NCBI RefSeq assembly: GCF_000620465.1
Contig: NZ_KK211140.1
Span: forward strand, 437,964 to 501,963
Origin: Ralstonia sp. UNC404CL21Col
GTDB taxonomy: Bacteria; Pseudomonadota; Gammaproteobacteria; Burkholderiales; Burkholderiaceae
Direction: 5' to 3'
DNA: 64,000 nt
Below are positions 25,496-34,066 of the stretch, one piece after another. A program made the position numbers and the translations under genes. The notes beneath the pieces were generated by a model. The model saw only the letters and a program-made list of their open reading frames with translations, did not search any database and was not told the origin of the DNA. Position 1 is the first letter of the stretch. Each line of letters starts with the position of its first letter.

Positions 25496-27307
25496 GTGAT
25501 CCCGCAGCCGTTCATTGACGACCTGCTCAACCGCGTCGATATCGTCGACGTGGTGGGCCGTTACGTGCAGTTGAAGAAGGGCGGCGCCAACTTCATGGGG
25601 CTGTGCCCGTTCCATAACGAGAAGTCCCCGTCGTTCTCGGTCTCGCCCACGAAGCAGTTCTATCACTGCTTCGGGTGCGGCGCGCATGGCTCGGCGATCG
25701 GCTTCCTGATGGAGTTTTCCGGGCAGTCCTACGTCGAGGCCATCAAGGACCTCGCGCAGTCCGTCGGCATGGTGGTGCCCGAAGAGCGCGGTGGCTTGCC
25801 GCCTGCAGCCCGCGCCGAACAGCAAGCCAAGACCGTCGCGCTCGGCGACGTCATGGCCCGCGCCTGCGAGCACTACCGCAAGCAGCTGCGCAGCGCTCCC
25901 AATGCCATCCAATACCTCAAGGGCCGCGGCCTGACCGGCGAGATTGCCGCGCACTTCGGTCTCGGCTACGCGCCGGACGACTGGCAATCGCTCGAAGCCG
26001 TGTTCGGTCCGTATCGCGAAGACGCCACTGCGGCACCGCTCATTGAAGCCGGGCTCGTCATCGAAAGCGAGAAGACCGGCGCCGATGGCTCGCACCGCCG
26101 CTACGACCGCTTTCGCGATCGCATCATGTTCCCGATCCGCAATACCAAGGGCGTGGTGATCGGTTTCGGCGGCCGCGTGCTGGGGCAGGGCGAGCCGAAA
26201 TATCTGAACTCCCCCGAAACGCCGTTGTTCAGCAAGGGCACAGAACTGTACGGCCTGTTTGAGGCGCGCAACGCCATCCGCGAGTTCGACTACGTGCTCG
26301 TCGTAGAAGGTTATATGGACGTCGTCGCGCTGGCGCAGCTGGGGTTTGCCAATGCGGTGGCCACGCTGGGCACGGCCTGTACGCCCGTCCACGTGCAGAA
26401 GCTGCTGCGGCAGGTCGACACCGTCATCTTTTCGTTTGACGGCGATAGCGCCGGGCGCCGCGCCGCCCGTCGTGCGCTCGAGGCCTGCCTGCCGCACGCG
26501 ACCGACAACAAAACGATCAAGTTCCTCTTCCTGCCCTCCGAGCACGATCCCGACAGCTTTGTGCGCGAAGAGGGCACCGAGGCCTTCGCCCGTGAAGTGC
26601 ACAATGCGATGCCGCTGTCGCGCTTCCTGCTGCAGGCAGTGACCGAAGACCTCGACCTGCGCCAACCCGAGGGCCGTGCGCGCGCCCAATATGAGGCCAA
26701 GCCGCTGCTGAACGCCATGCCGGCCGGCGGCCTGCGCCTGCAGATCGTGCGCGGCCTGGCCGAAATGACTGGAACCACGCCCGCCGACATCGAGGCGCTG
26801 TGCGGCCTTCGCAGCGACCCTGCGCAAGCGGGGCGGATGACGCAGAAGCGCCCACGCGTGGCCCGCACCGCACCCACGGCGCTTGAGCAGAAGGTGCTGC
26901 GGCTGCTGATGCGCTACCCCGCGCTGGCCGCCCGGCTCGATGCCGATGCCCGTACCCAGTTGACAGCGCCCCATTTGCCCCAAGGTGAGGTATTGGCGGC
27001 GCTGCTGGCCGAATGCGATGCTGCGGGGCCGGAAGTGCACTTCGGCGCCTTTGTTGAGCGCTTGGGCCAGACGCCCTACGCCGAAGCCTTCGCCGGATTG
27101 CGTACGGCTGTGCTCCAGGACGACATCGAACTGGAGCCGGCCATGTCCGAATTCGACGCCGCCGTACAAAAGATGCTCGCCGAGCCGCTGAAGCGCGAGC
27201 TGGAGATGTTGCAGCGCAAGATGGAAGCCGGTCATGCCGGCGACGACGACAAGGAGCGCATGCGCTGGCTGGTAGGCGAAATCAGCCGCCGCCGGCAGCT
27301 CGTGTAG
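25496..27307 (+). CDS. dnaG: DNA primase
   Basis: Makes RNA primers at the replication fork with DnaB helicase. The 603 residues start at a GTG codon. The zinc-binding domain is intact (C37-x2-H40 in CPFH and C58-x2-C61 in CFGCG). The TOPRIM core has Glu271 in VVEGYMDV and the metal-binding DGDSAG (315-320). The C-terminal helicase-interaction domain follows from about residue 460, with lower conservation. It lies 46 bp after yqeY and upstream of rpoD, with rpoD also having its own promoter. Confidence 0.96.
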   Translation: MIPQPFIDDLLNRVDIVDVVGRYVQLKKGGANFMGLCPFHNEKSPSFSVSPTKQFYHCFGCGAHGSAIGFLMEFSGQSYVEAIKDLAQSVGMVVPEERGGLPPAARAEQQAKTVALGDVMARACEHYRKQLRSAPNAIQYLKGRGLTGEIAAHFGLGYAPDDWQSLEAVFGPYREDATAAPLIEAGLVIESEKTGADGSHRRYDRFRDRIMFPIRNTKGVVIGFGGRVLGQGEPKYLNSPETPLFSKGTELYGLFEARNAIREFDYVLVVEGYMDVVALAQLGFANAVATLGTACTPVHVQKLLRQVDTVIFSFDGDSAGRRAARRALEACLPHATDNKTIKFLFLPSEHDPDSFVREEGTEAFAREVHNAMPLSRFLLQAVTEDLDLRQPEGRARAQYEAKPLLNAMPAGGLRLQIVRGLAEMTGTTPADIEALCGLRSDPAQAGRMTQKRPRVARTAPTALEQKVLRLLMRYPALAARLDADARTQLTAPHLPQGEVLAALLAECDAAGPEVHFGAFVERLGQTPYAEAFAGLRTAVLQDDIELEPAMSEFDAAVQKMLAEPLKRELEMLQRKMEAGHAGDDDKERMRWLVGEISRRRQLV

Positions 27308-27393
27308 CGCATGAGCCGCAGAGCCAAGCTCCAAGCGGGGCGGGCAATTGCGGGTAGCCCCTTGATTTTTCAGGCGAAAACCCGATTTTCGTT

Positions 27394-27422
27394 TAGACCG
27401 GCTGGGTCTGGCGTGCTAGAAT
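27394..27422 (+). promoter_or_regulatory. Probable promoter for rpoD
   Basis: TAGACC (27394-27399) and TAGAAT (27417-27422) are spaced by 17 nt, with TG one base before the -10 (extended -10). Four of six bases match TTGACA and five of six match TATAAT. It lies between dnaG and rpoD. Confidence 0.6.
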
Positions 27423-27470
27423 AGCCGGTTTGGATTGCAAGTCCTTTTTCCCATTTTTGGGGGAGTGAGC

Positions 27471-30113
27471 GTGCCCATGGTGAAGGTGAAGACCTCCGCG
27501 AAGGCCGGTTCCAAGGCCAGTCCTGCTTCTGATTCTGCCAAGCGATCCTCATCGGCGCGCGGCTCGGGAGGAGGAAAGCCACCAGCGGGAACGGCGAAAG
27601 TCGCGAATGGTCGGACCCATGTAGGGCAGGCGGGATCGACAGGAGTGAAGGCCACTGCGCCGGCAAAGACGGGGAAAACCCAGCCGCGCCAGACCGCCGA
27701 TATCACCGTCACCGCCAAGACTGTCAAACCGACAGCGCGCACAAAGGGCGCGATCCAATCTTCAACCTCAGGCAAGGTCTCGACGTCGATGAGCACGAGC
27801 GCCAGACCTGGCGGCACAGCCGCTTCCGTCGCACTCAAGGGCAAGACAACCACCGTGGCGAAATCGAAAGTTACCGAAGTCGAGAGCAAGCAGACCACTG
27901 CCAGCGCAAGCGCAACCAAGACGGGTACCGCTCGTACCAGCACCGCAGCCAAGCCAGCCAAGGCAACCGCGGAAGACACCAAGCGCACCGCCCAGGCAGG
28001 GGCCACCCCCACAACTCCTCCCGCGCCCCGCGCCGAGGTCGCAGCCGAGCCCAAGAAGCGCGGCCGCAAGCCCAAGGCAGAGACGCAGGCAGACGATGAC
28101 AGCAGCACGGACGTGACTGAAGAATTTGACACCCCCGCCGCTCCGGCACCGAAAACCGAAAAGCTGAAGGCCCGTGACCGCAAGGCCAAGGAAAAAGCCC
28201 TGCTCAAGGAATTCGCTGCTTCGCAGCAAGGCGGTTCGGAAGAAGAGCTTGAGGCCCGCCGCCAGAAGCTCAAGGCGCTGATCAAGCTGGGCAAATCGCG
28301 CGGCTACCTGACCTACGCTGAAATCAACGACCACCTCCCCGACGACATGGTCGACGTGGAGTCGATGGAAACGTTGGTTGCCACGCTCAACGACATCGGC
28401 GTTGCCGTGTACGAGCAGGCTCCGGACGCCGAAACGCTGCTCCTGAACGACAACGCGCCTTCCGTGACCACGGAAGAAGAGGCTGAAGAAGAAGCCGAAG
28501 CCGCGCTGTCGACGGTTGACTCCGAATTTGGCCGTACGACTGACCCGGTCCGCATGTACATGCGTGAAATGGGCACGGTCGAGCTGCTCACGCGCGAAGG
28601 CGAAATCGAAATCGCCAAGCGCATCGAAGCCGGCCTGAAAGACATGGTCATGGCCATCTCGGCCTGCCCGGTCACCATTTCGGAAATCCTCGCCATGGGC
28701 GAGCGCGTGGCCAACGATGAGTCCAAGATCGACGAATTCATCGACGGCCTGATCGACCCGAACGCTGAAGCCGAGGCCGCTGCCGCCGCCGAGGAAGAAG
28801 AGGAGTTCGAGGAAGAAGACGCCGAAGAAGAGGGCGACGAAGAGGAAGACGAGGACGACGAAGGTGCCGGCGCTGCCGCAGCTTCGGCCCGTCAACTCGA
28901 AGAACTCAAGCAGGCTGCACTGGTCAAGTTTGGTGTGATCGGCGAGCAGTTCGACAAGATGCGCCGTGCGTTCGAGAAGGAAGGCTACAAGTCCAAGCCT
29001 TACGTGAAGGCGCAGGAAGCCATCCAGGCCGAACTGATGACGATCCGCTTTACGGCACGCAACGTCGAGCGTCTGTGCGACACGCTGCGCGGCCAGGTGG
29101 ACGAAGTGCGCAAGCTTGAGCGTGCCATCCTGAACATCGTGGTCGACAAGTGCGGCATGCCGCGCGGCGATTTCGTTGCGCGCTTCCCGGGCAACGAGAC
29201 GAACCTGAAGTGGATCGAGACCGTGGTGGCTGACGGCAAGCCGTACAGCACCATCGTCGAGCGTAACGTGCCGGCCGTCCACGAACTGCAGCAAAAGCTG
29301 ATCGACCTGCAGGCGCGCGTGGTGCTGCCGCTGACCGAGCTGAAGGACGTCAACCGCAAGATGTCGGAAGGCGAGCGCCGCGCCCGTGAGGCCAAGCGTG
29401 AGATGACCGAGGCCAACCTGCGTCTGGTGATCTCGATCGCCAAGAAGTACACGAACCGCGGTCTGCAGTTCCTCGACCTGATCCAGGAAGGCAACATTGG
29501 CCTGATGAAGGCGGTGGACAAGTTCGAATACCGTCGTGGCTACAAGTTCTCGACGTACGCCACGTGGTGGATCCGTCAGGCCATTACGCGTTCGATCGCC
29601 GACCAGGCGCGCACCATCCGTATTCCGGTGCACATGATCGAGACGATCAACAAGATGAACCGCATCTCGCGTCAGATCCTGCAGGAAACCGGCAACGAAC
29701 CGGATCCGGCAACGCTGGCCGAGAAGATGGAGATGCCGGAAGACAAGATCCGCAAGATCATGAAGATCGCGAAGGAGCCGATCTCCATGGAAACGCCGAT
29801 CGGTGACGACGACGATTCCCATCTGGGCGATTTCATCGAGGATACGAACACGCTGGCCCCGGCCGAAGCAGCGCTGCATGGCTCCATGCGCGGTGTGGTG
29901 AAGGACGTGCTCGATTCGCTGACGCCGCGCGAAGCCAAGGTGCTTCGCATGCGCTTCGGTATCGAAATGAGCACCGACCACACGCTGGAAGAAGTCGGTA
30001 AGCAGTTCGACGTGACCCGCGAGCGTATCCGTCAGATCGAGGCGAAGGCACTGCGCAAGCTGCGCCATCCGAGCCGCTCCGACAAGCTGAAGAGCTTCCT
30101 TGAGGGAAGCTGA
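27471..30113 (+). CDS. rpoD: Housekeeping RNA polymerase sigma factor RpoD (sigma70)
   Basis: Primary sigma factor directing RNA polymerase to -10/-35 promoters. At about 880 residues it is much longer than E. coli RpoD (613). Roughly 230 N-terminal residues are Lys/Ala/Thr/Ser-rich, then come region 1.1 ([20 protein letters not shown]), an acidic Glu/Asp non-conserved region with long E/D runs, regions 2.1-2.4 ([19 protein letters not shown]), region 3 and region 4.2 ([18 protein letters not shown]). GTG 27471 has GGAG five nucleotides upstream; ATG 27477 is the alternative. Ends with [11 protein letters not shown], the usual C-terminus. Confidence 0.95.
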   Translation: MPMVKVKTSAKAGSKASPASDSAKRSSSARGSGGGKPPAGTAKVANGRTHVGQAGSTGVKATAPAKTGKTQPRQTADITVTAKTVKPTARTKGAIQSSTSGKVSTSMSTSARPGGTAASVALKGKTTTVAKSKVTEVESKQTTASASATKTGTARTSTAAKPAKATAEDTKRTAQAGATPTTPPAPRAEVAAEPKKRGRKPKAETQADDDSSTDVTEEFDTPAAPAPKTEKLKARDRKAKEKALLKEFAASQQGGSEEELEARRQKLKALIKLGKSRGYLTYAEINDHLPDDMVDVESMETLVATLNDIGVAVYEQAPDAETLLLNDNAPSVTTEEEAEEEAEAALSTVDSEFGRTTDPVRMYMREMGTVELLTREGEIEIAKRIEAGLKDMVMAISACPVTISEILAMGERVANDESKIDEFIDGLIDPNAEAEAAAAAEEEEEFEEEDAEEEGDEEEDEDDEGAGAAAASARQLEELKQAALVKFGVIGEQFDKMRRAFEKEGYKSKPYVKAQEAIQAELMTIRFTARNVERLCDTLRGQVDEVRKLERAILNIVVDKCGMPRGDFVARFPGNETNLKWIETVVADGKPYSTIVERNVPAVHELQQKLIDLQARVVLPLTELKDVNRKMSEGERRAREAKREMTEANLRLVISIAKKYTNRGLQFLDLIQEGNIGLMKAVDKFEYRRGYKFSTYATWWIRQAITRSIADQARTIRIPVHMIETINKMNRISRQILQETGNEPDPATLAEKMEMPEDKIRKIMKIAKEPISMETPIGDDDDSHLGDFIEDTNTLAPAEAALHGSMRGVVKDVLDSLTPREAKVLRMRFGIEMSTDHTLEEVGKQFDVTRERIRQIEAKALRKLRHPSRSDKLKSFLEGS

Positions 30114-30177
30114 TTCTAGCGAAGCAGGCGATTTTCCGAGTGGGCTTGCGCCCACTTTCGGGTAAAATCCCGCACCA

Positions 30178-30209
30178 GGCCCGGCCTAAGCGCCGGGTCT
30201 CTTTTTTTC
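30178..30209 (+). terminator. Intrinsic terminator after rpoD
   Basis: CCCGGC (30180-30185) pairs with GCCGGG (30192-30197) and is followed by TCTC and seven T residues. A second hairpin (30140-30155, GTGGGC/GCCCAC) lies just upstream without a T-run. A TAAAAT hexamer sits between the two hairpins at 30163-30168. Confidence 0.85.
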
Positions 30210-30219
30210 CTGTTTGACA

Positions 30220-30307
30220 GGGCCGGACGCCGTGCTGGTTGCAGGCAGCGGACTCATAATCCGCCTCCGAAAGGACACCGTGGGTTCGAATCCCACCCGG
30301 CCCACCA
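30220..30307 (+). tRNA. Unusual class II tRNA-like gene with CAU anticodon
   Basis: A full cloverleaf folds by hand: 7-bp acceptor (30220-30226 with 30297-30303), 3-bp D stem (30229-30231 with 30244-30246), 5-bp anticodon stem (30248-30252 with 30260-30264) and loop CTCATAA with anticodon CAT at 30255-30257, a 15-nt variable arm containing TCC-GAAA-GGA (30266-30275), 5-bp T stem with TTCGAAT loop, discriminator A and encoded CCA. CAU tRNAs (Met, initiator Met, Ile2) normally have short variable loops, and long arms belong to Leu, Ser and Tyr. Position 8 is A and position 14 is U, the reverse of the near-universal U8/A14. The amino acid cannot be assigned. It starts 11 nt after the rpoD terminator. 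Confidence 0.8.
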
Positions 30308-30516
30308 TCCTTTCCCTCCTGCCTTTTTCGCTCCCTTCATCCGCGTTTGCGCGCCATGTTATGTGGCGGCTTTCTCCTGTCTTGCGCGCCTTATTGTTTC
30401 GGGAGCGTATTTTGCTACCGCCTTCGCTTTCGGCGAAATATATTCATTTCGACATAATTGAATAACCCGCATTGCACCCACATTCCCCCCAATCGGAGGG
30501 GAGGGGTTTAAAACGC

Positions 30517-30549
30517 TTCAAACGAAACGGTTTCATTCCCTCGTTTGAA
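30517..30549. repeat. Compound palindrome, candidate operator
   Basis: TTCAAACGA (30517-30525) and TCGTTTGAA (30541-30549) form a perfect 9-bp inverted repeat. Inside it lies a second palindrome, GAAACGGTTTC (30524-30534). There is no T-run, so a protein-binding site is more likely than a terminator. Confidence 0.5.
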
Positions 30550-30614
30550 AAGTCGCCAAACCGCGCCGTGCCTGCTTGCGCGAGAGATTGCGGGAGTTGT
30601 TTTGAATGAAATCT

Positions 30615-30671
30615 CTATTTACTTCATACTCTGACCGGACCATAGTTTCGGCCATAACGATAAGTAAATAG
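30615..30671. repeat. 10-bp inverted repeat with 37-nt spacer
   Basis: CTATTTACTT (30615-30624) and AAGTAAATAG (30662-30671) are perfect reverse complements in an AT-rich block. It could be a pair of operator half-sites or the remnant of a small element. Confidence 0.4.
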
Positions 30672-30920
30672 CCAGTAGCGTACCCTTCGGAGACACAGGA
30701 TGTTACGCATTCAAAACGGGCCCTTCCAGCATTCCGCTTTTGCGCGTGCCCACGCGCGTCATCGCCATCGTCACCACTGCAGCAGCGGTGGCGAGGTGCG
30801 TCCACGCTAGCAGCATTACCTCGATTGTTCTTGGGATCGGCACCTCGCCGATCTGCGTGATACCGGCCGACCGTCGGTAACGCGACCAAAGCACGCCCGT
30901 CGTTTTTGACGTTTGCAAGT

Positions 30921-30971
30921 CGATCTGCCGACGGGGCAGATCGTGCGCTGCCGGCTGTCGTTTGCCGGCAG
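30921..30971 (+). promoter_or_regulatory. Two adjacent strong hairpins in the leader of the first lipoprotein gene
   Basis: CGATCTGCC/GGCAGATCG (30921-30929 with 30935-30943, 5-nt loop) is followed four nucleotides later by CTGCCGGC/GCCGGCAG (30948-30955 with 30964-30971). They lie 75-126 nt upstream of the ATG at 31047 and are not followed by a T-run, suggesting a structured 5' leader. Confidence 0.5.
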
Positions 30972-31046
30972 ACGGGGTATTGACCGGCTGTCGCACACAT
31001 TCGCCGGCCCAAAACACAACAAGTTTCAAAACGTGAGGAGACAACC

Positions 31047-32642
31047 ATGGGTAGTCGACGTCATCTTTTTGTTGTCATGGCAACCAGTTGCATAGTGGCC
31101 ATGCCGTTTATTGGCGGGTGCGGCGGGGCGGATGATCCCGGCTCGTCGGACGTTGCGCAGTGTTCGGGCAGCTCTTGCCCGCCTAGCGGAGCGGTTACCA
31201 CGCCCAGCACGCCGACCAGTCTGTGCCCGGCAGCGCTTGACTACACGACGACGTACACGGGCGGCTCGGGTAGCGGCGAGTACATCAAGGTCAAGTTCGA
31301 CACGAGCAAGAACACGTACCAGATGCAGTTTCTGGAATCGTCGGTGCCGACGTCGGCGGGCCAGGTCAATACGACGCGCAAGGGGTTGACCATCAACGGC
31401 ACGTTCGTCCATCCGACCAACTTGCCGACGCCGGAGCAGAACCGCTGTGCTTTCGTGCTGCAGTCGGGCAGGACGGCGGACAACAGCTACGCGATCACGG
31501 TGAATCCACAAGACCCGCCGATGCTGTTTGTCGGCCAGGGCATTGTGGGGGGCGGCATTCCCGGCGCGACCATCCAGTTCGACGGCATCCAGCCGATTCC
31601 GGGGGTCGTGATTGGCGCGGTGCCCTCGCGCACGTTTGATTTCTATCCGTTCCTGGGCTTTTCCGAGACGGTGACGGATTTCTCGCAGGTGGCGGGGCGC
31701 TACAACCAGCTCGGTGTGCATGTCACGCCAACGGGTTCGGGCAGCCAGACCTCGGCGCCGCAAGGCTGGCAACCTGATGCCGTCAACTGGACGCAAACGT
31801 TGAATGCCGATGGCACGTGTACGGCGGAAGGGATCGACTATTCCTGCCACACGACGGGTACCCCGTGGACGCTGCGTCAGAACGCCGATGGCTCGCAAGA
31901 CAACGTGTTTGTCAGCAACCCGACCAGCAGCAGCGTGCCGTATCCGTATGTGGGCCAGGTCTCGCCGCTGGTGCTGCTGGCGCCAAGTCAGGCCAAGGGC
32001 ATTCTGATTGCCGGCAAGCTCAACGGGCAGGTGGTGCCGGTGGTGATCCGTGTCGGCTACTCGCATAGCGATCCGGCGAACCTTCTGGCTTCGGTGGCGG
32101 ATGATCAGATCGGCATCTCGATCCTCTCGCCCGCAACCGCTATCCCGGCCAACGCACTCAAGGGTGGCTATGTCGGGGCGACCAGCGGCTCGGCATGCGG
32201 CGTGGTCACCAACAACGGCCCGAGCGGTGCGCCTGCCAGCGGCAACGGCTTGAACGCGACGATTGATCACCCGGAACTGTCAGGCTCCTATAGCGGTGGC
32301 TTCTTCCACGCCAACGCCGGCAACTGCAACGACGGCACGGCTGTATCGACGCTGGCCGCCAACTACACCTCCACGCTGTTCCAGAACGGCACCGCCGCCT
32401 TCATCAACCCGCTCACGTCGCGTGTGACGGCGCAGTTCGGGCTCGACTACACGCAAAGCTCGCCAGGCAAGTTGATCGTGACCGCGCAGAACGACTTCAA
32501 CGCGAAGGGCGCCAGCGGCAACGTTGCGCTGTTCAAGGCCGGCGACACCGGCGTGGCCGTCAAGGTGGGCAACGTGTACGCAATGCTCATGAACAACAAC
32601 AAGTACAACCCGTTCTTCACGGTCGGCGCATTCGTCCAGTGA
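31047..32642 (+). CDS. DUF2957-type outer-surface lipoprotein, long paralogue
   Basis: A 531-residue predicted lipoprotein of unknown function. The signal peptide ends in a lipobox (FIGGC, Cys25), followed by an acidic/Ser linker. Shared blocks with the next gene include DYTTTYTGGSGSGEYIKV near 65-82, GGGIPGATIQFDGI, and the exact C-terminal pattern NPFFTVGAFVQ, with a central QVAGRYNQLGVH. These repeats of sequence identify tandem paralogues. The family resembles DUF2957, described in Ralstonia and Burkholderia; this name is given from memory. No catalytic motif was recognised. The structured leader upstream may control expression. Confidence 0.75.
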   Translation: MGSRRHLFVVMATSCIVAMPFIGGCGGADDPGSSDVAQCSGSSCPPSGAVTTPSTPTSLCPAALDYTTTYTGGSGSGEYIKVKFDTSKNTYQMQFLESSVPTSAGQVNTTRKGLTINGTFVHPTNLPTPEQNRCAFVLQSGRTADNSYAITVNPQDPPMLFVGQGIVGGGIPGATIQFDGIQPIPGVVIGAVPSRTFDFYPFLGFSETVTDFSQVAGRYNQLGVHVTPTGSGSQTSAPQGWQPDAVNWTQTLNADGTCTAEGIDYSCHTTGTPWTLRQNADGSQDNVFVSNPTSSSVPYPYVGQVSPLVLLAPSQAKGILIAGKLNGQVVPVVIRVGYSHSDPANLLASVADDQIGISILSPATAIPANALKGGYVGATSGSACGVVTNNGPSGAPASGNGLNATIDHPELSGSYSGGFFHANAGNCNDGTAVSTLAANYTSTLFQNGTAAFINPLTSRVTAQFGLDYTQSSPGKLIVTAQNDFNAKGASGNVALFKAGDTGVAVKVGNVYAMLMNNNKYNPFFTVGAFVQ

Positions 32643-32732
32643 GGCGCGCACCAACGAAACCCCATGCGGCGGCGTGCGTGACCTGTGCACGCTGCGCCGC
32701 CGCGACGGAACAACAACACGGAGGAAACGCAA

Positions 32733-33992
32733 ATGCAATGGCGTAAATGGTTGGTCGTGCTCGCTTGCGCACCGATGGTGACAGCGTGCGGAGGCGGCGG
32801 TGATGATTCGCCCGCTCCGGTGATCCAGCGCCTGTGTCCGCAGGCCATCGACTACAACACCGTCTTCACTGGCGGGTCGGGTTCGGGCGAACTCGTGAAG
32901 GTGCAGCTCGACACGACGAAGATGACGTACCAGATCACGTATCTGGCCTCGCCGATTCCGGTCAAGACGGGCACCGTGGCGCCCACCCGCGATACGGCGC
33001 CCAATAACGTGCAGACCGGCACGCTCACGCAAGAGACGGCGCTGCCGACCGAGAAACTGAACCAGTGCGCGTTCCGCCTGAATAATGCGAGCCTCGATCC
33101 GAGCCGTCCGGCGCGGTTCTTCCTGGGGCAGGGCGTGCTGGGCGGCACGATTCCGGGCGCGACGATCCAGTTCGACGGCATCGTTGGCGTGGGCAGGATT
33201 CCGCAAACCACGTTCCCGTATTACCCGTTCATCAGCTTCTCGAACACCGAGACCGATCTGAACAAGATTGCGGGCAACTACAACCAGCTCGGCTATCACC
33301 AGGTGCCGTCGCAGAACTTCTCGCAGCAGGCGGTCGATGCGCGGTTCACCATCAATGCGGATGGCACCTACACCGAGTGCGACAACCTCGGCGTGAAGAA
33401 CGGCGGGGCGTGCCTGACGTCAAGCGCGACGGTCAACCAGAAGCTGACGCTGCGCGGCGATGCGCCGGCCTTCACCACGCTGAACTATCAGCCGCAGGTG
33501 CCGGCAACGGTGTCGTCGCTCGACCCGGCCAAGGCGGGCAAGGGCGTGATGATCGTGGGCAAGCTGTATGGCCAGCTCGTGCCGATCTTCATCCGCGTCG
33601 GTGCGGCCAATTCCGATCTGACGGCCGGCCCGCCGGTGGCAGATGACGAGTCCGGCATTTCGATCATGGCACCGGTCGGCAACATCGCGCAGGGCTCGCA
33701 AGACGGCGAATACACGGGTGTGGACAGCACGTTCAACTACCGTGCCACGGCGCTGGTGGGAGCGCAGGCCACGATGCTCGATCCGTTCAACGCATCGCAG
33801 GCAGCGCTGGCGCGACCGCTGAATCTCGACTTCACGCAGAGCGTCCCGGGTGTGATCCGCACCACGCAGACCAGCGCACCGGCCGGCTCAGCCCCGACGG
33901 GCAAGCTGATCTTTACCGGCAAGACCTTCGGCTTCCTGGACATGAGCGATACGAAGAACCCGTACTTCACCGTGGGCGCCTTCGTGCAGTGA
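32733..33992 (+). CDS. DUF2957-type lipoprotein, short paralogue
   Basis: A 419-residue predicted lipoprotein paralogous to its upstream neighbour. Signal peptide with lipobox MVTAC (Cys19) followed by a Gly-rich GGGGDD, which the Lol rule would not hold in the inner membrane, so outer-membrane sorting is likely. Shared blocks are DYNTVFTGGSGSGELVKV, GGTIPGATIQFDGI, KIAGNYNQLGYH and the ending NPYFTVGAFVQ. It lacks about 100 residues of the longer copy, mainly the N-terminal linker and a segment before the C-terminus. GGAGG sits seven nucleotides before the ATG. The two genes are 90 bp apart and followed by ompW. Confidence 0.75.
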   Translation: MQWRKWLVVLACAPMVTACGGGGDDSPAPVIQRLCPQAIDYNTVFTGGSGSGELVKVQLDTTKMTYQITYLASPIPVKTGTVAPTRDTAPNNVQTGTLTQETALPTEKLNQCAFRLNNASLDPSRPARFFLGQGVLGGTIPGATIQFDGIVGVGRIPQTTFPYYPFISFSNTETDLNKIAGNYNQLGYHQVPSQNFSQQAVDARFTINADGTYTECDNLGVKNGGACLTSSATVNQKLTLRGDAPAFTTLNYQPQVPATVSSLDPAKAGKGVMIVGKLYGQLVPIFIRVGAANSDLTAGPPVADDESGISIMAPVGNIAQGSQDGEYTGVDSTFNYRATALVGAQATMLDPFNASQAALARPLNLDFTQSVPGVIRTTQTSAPAGSAPTGKLIFTGKTFGFLDMSDTKNPYFTVGAFVQ

Positions 33993-34066
33993 CGTTTCCG
34001 GAATAACACGCCACGGGGCGCGGCACAGACCACCGCGCTCCGCTCAGAACAACAGGAGGAAGCATC

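Larger units (their letters stand above)
30308..31046. other. Gene-free, AT-richer stretch with several dyads
   Basis: About 740 bp with no supported gene. Base composition is clearly lower in GC than its neighbours between about 30360 and 30680. It contains a compound dyad (30517-30549), a 10-bp inverted repeat with a 37-nt spacer (30615-30671) and twin hairpins (30921-30971) in the probable leader of the first lipoprotein gene. Two minus-strand frames here have Arg/Cys-rich, low-quality translations and no Shine-Dalgarno sequence. Confidence 0.6.

Noticed and set aside
27768-30155. Minus-strand frame of 795 codons opposite rpoD
   Set aside because: Antisense shadow of rpoD; the Phe/Gly/Leu-rich runs mirror the Glu/Asp and Lys/Ala tracts of the real protein.
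30829-30858. Sigma54 promoter upstream of the lipoprotein cluster
   Set aside because: A GGCAC near 30839 looked like a -24 element, but no GC dinucleotide falls at the required -12 spacing.
30533-31048. Minus-strand frame of 171 codons in the gene-free stretch
   Set aside because: Arg/Cys-rich translation, no Shine-Dalgarno, no signal or domain, and it runs through the dyads and leader hairpins.
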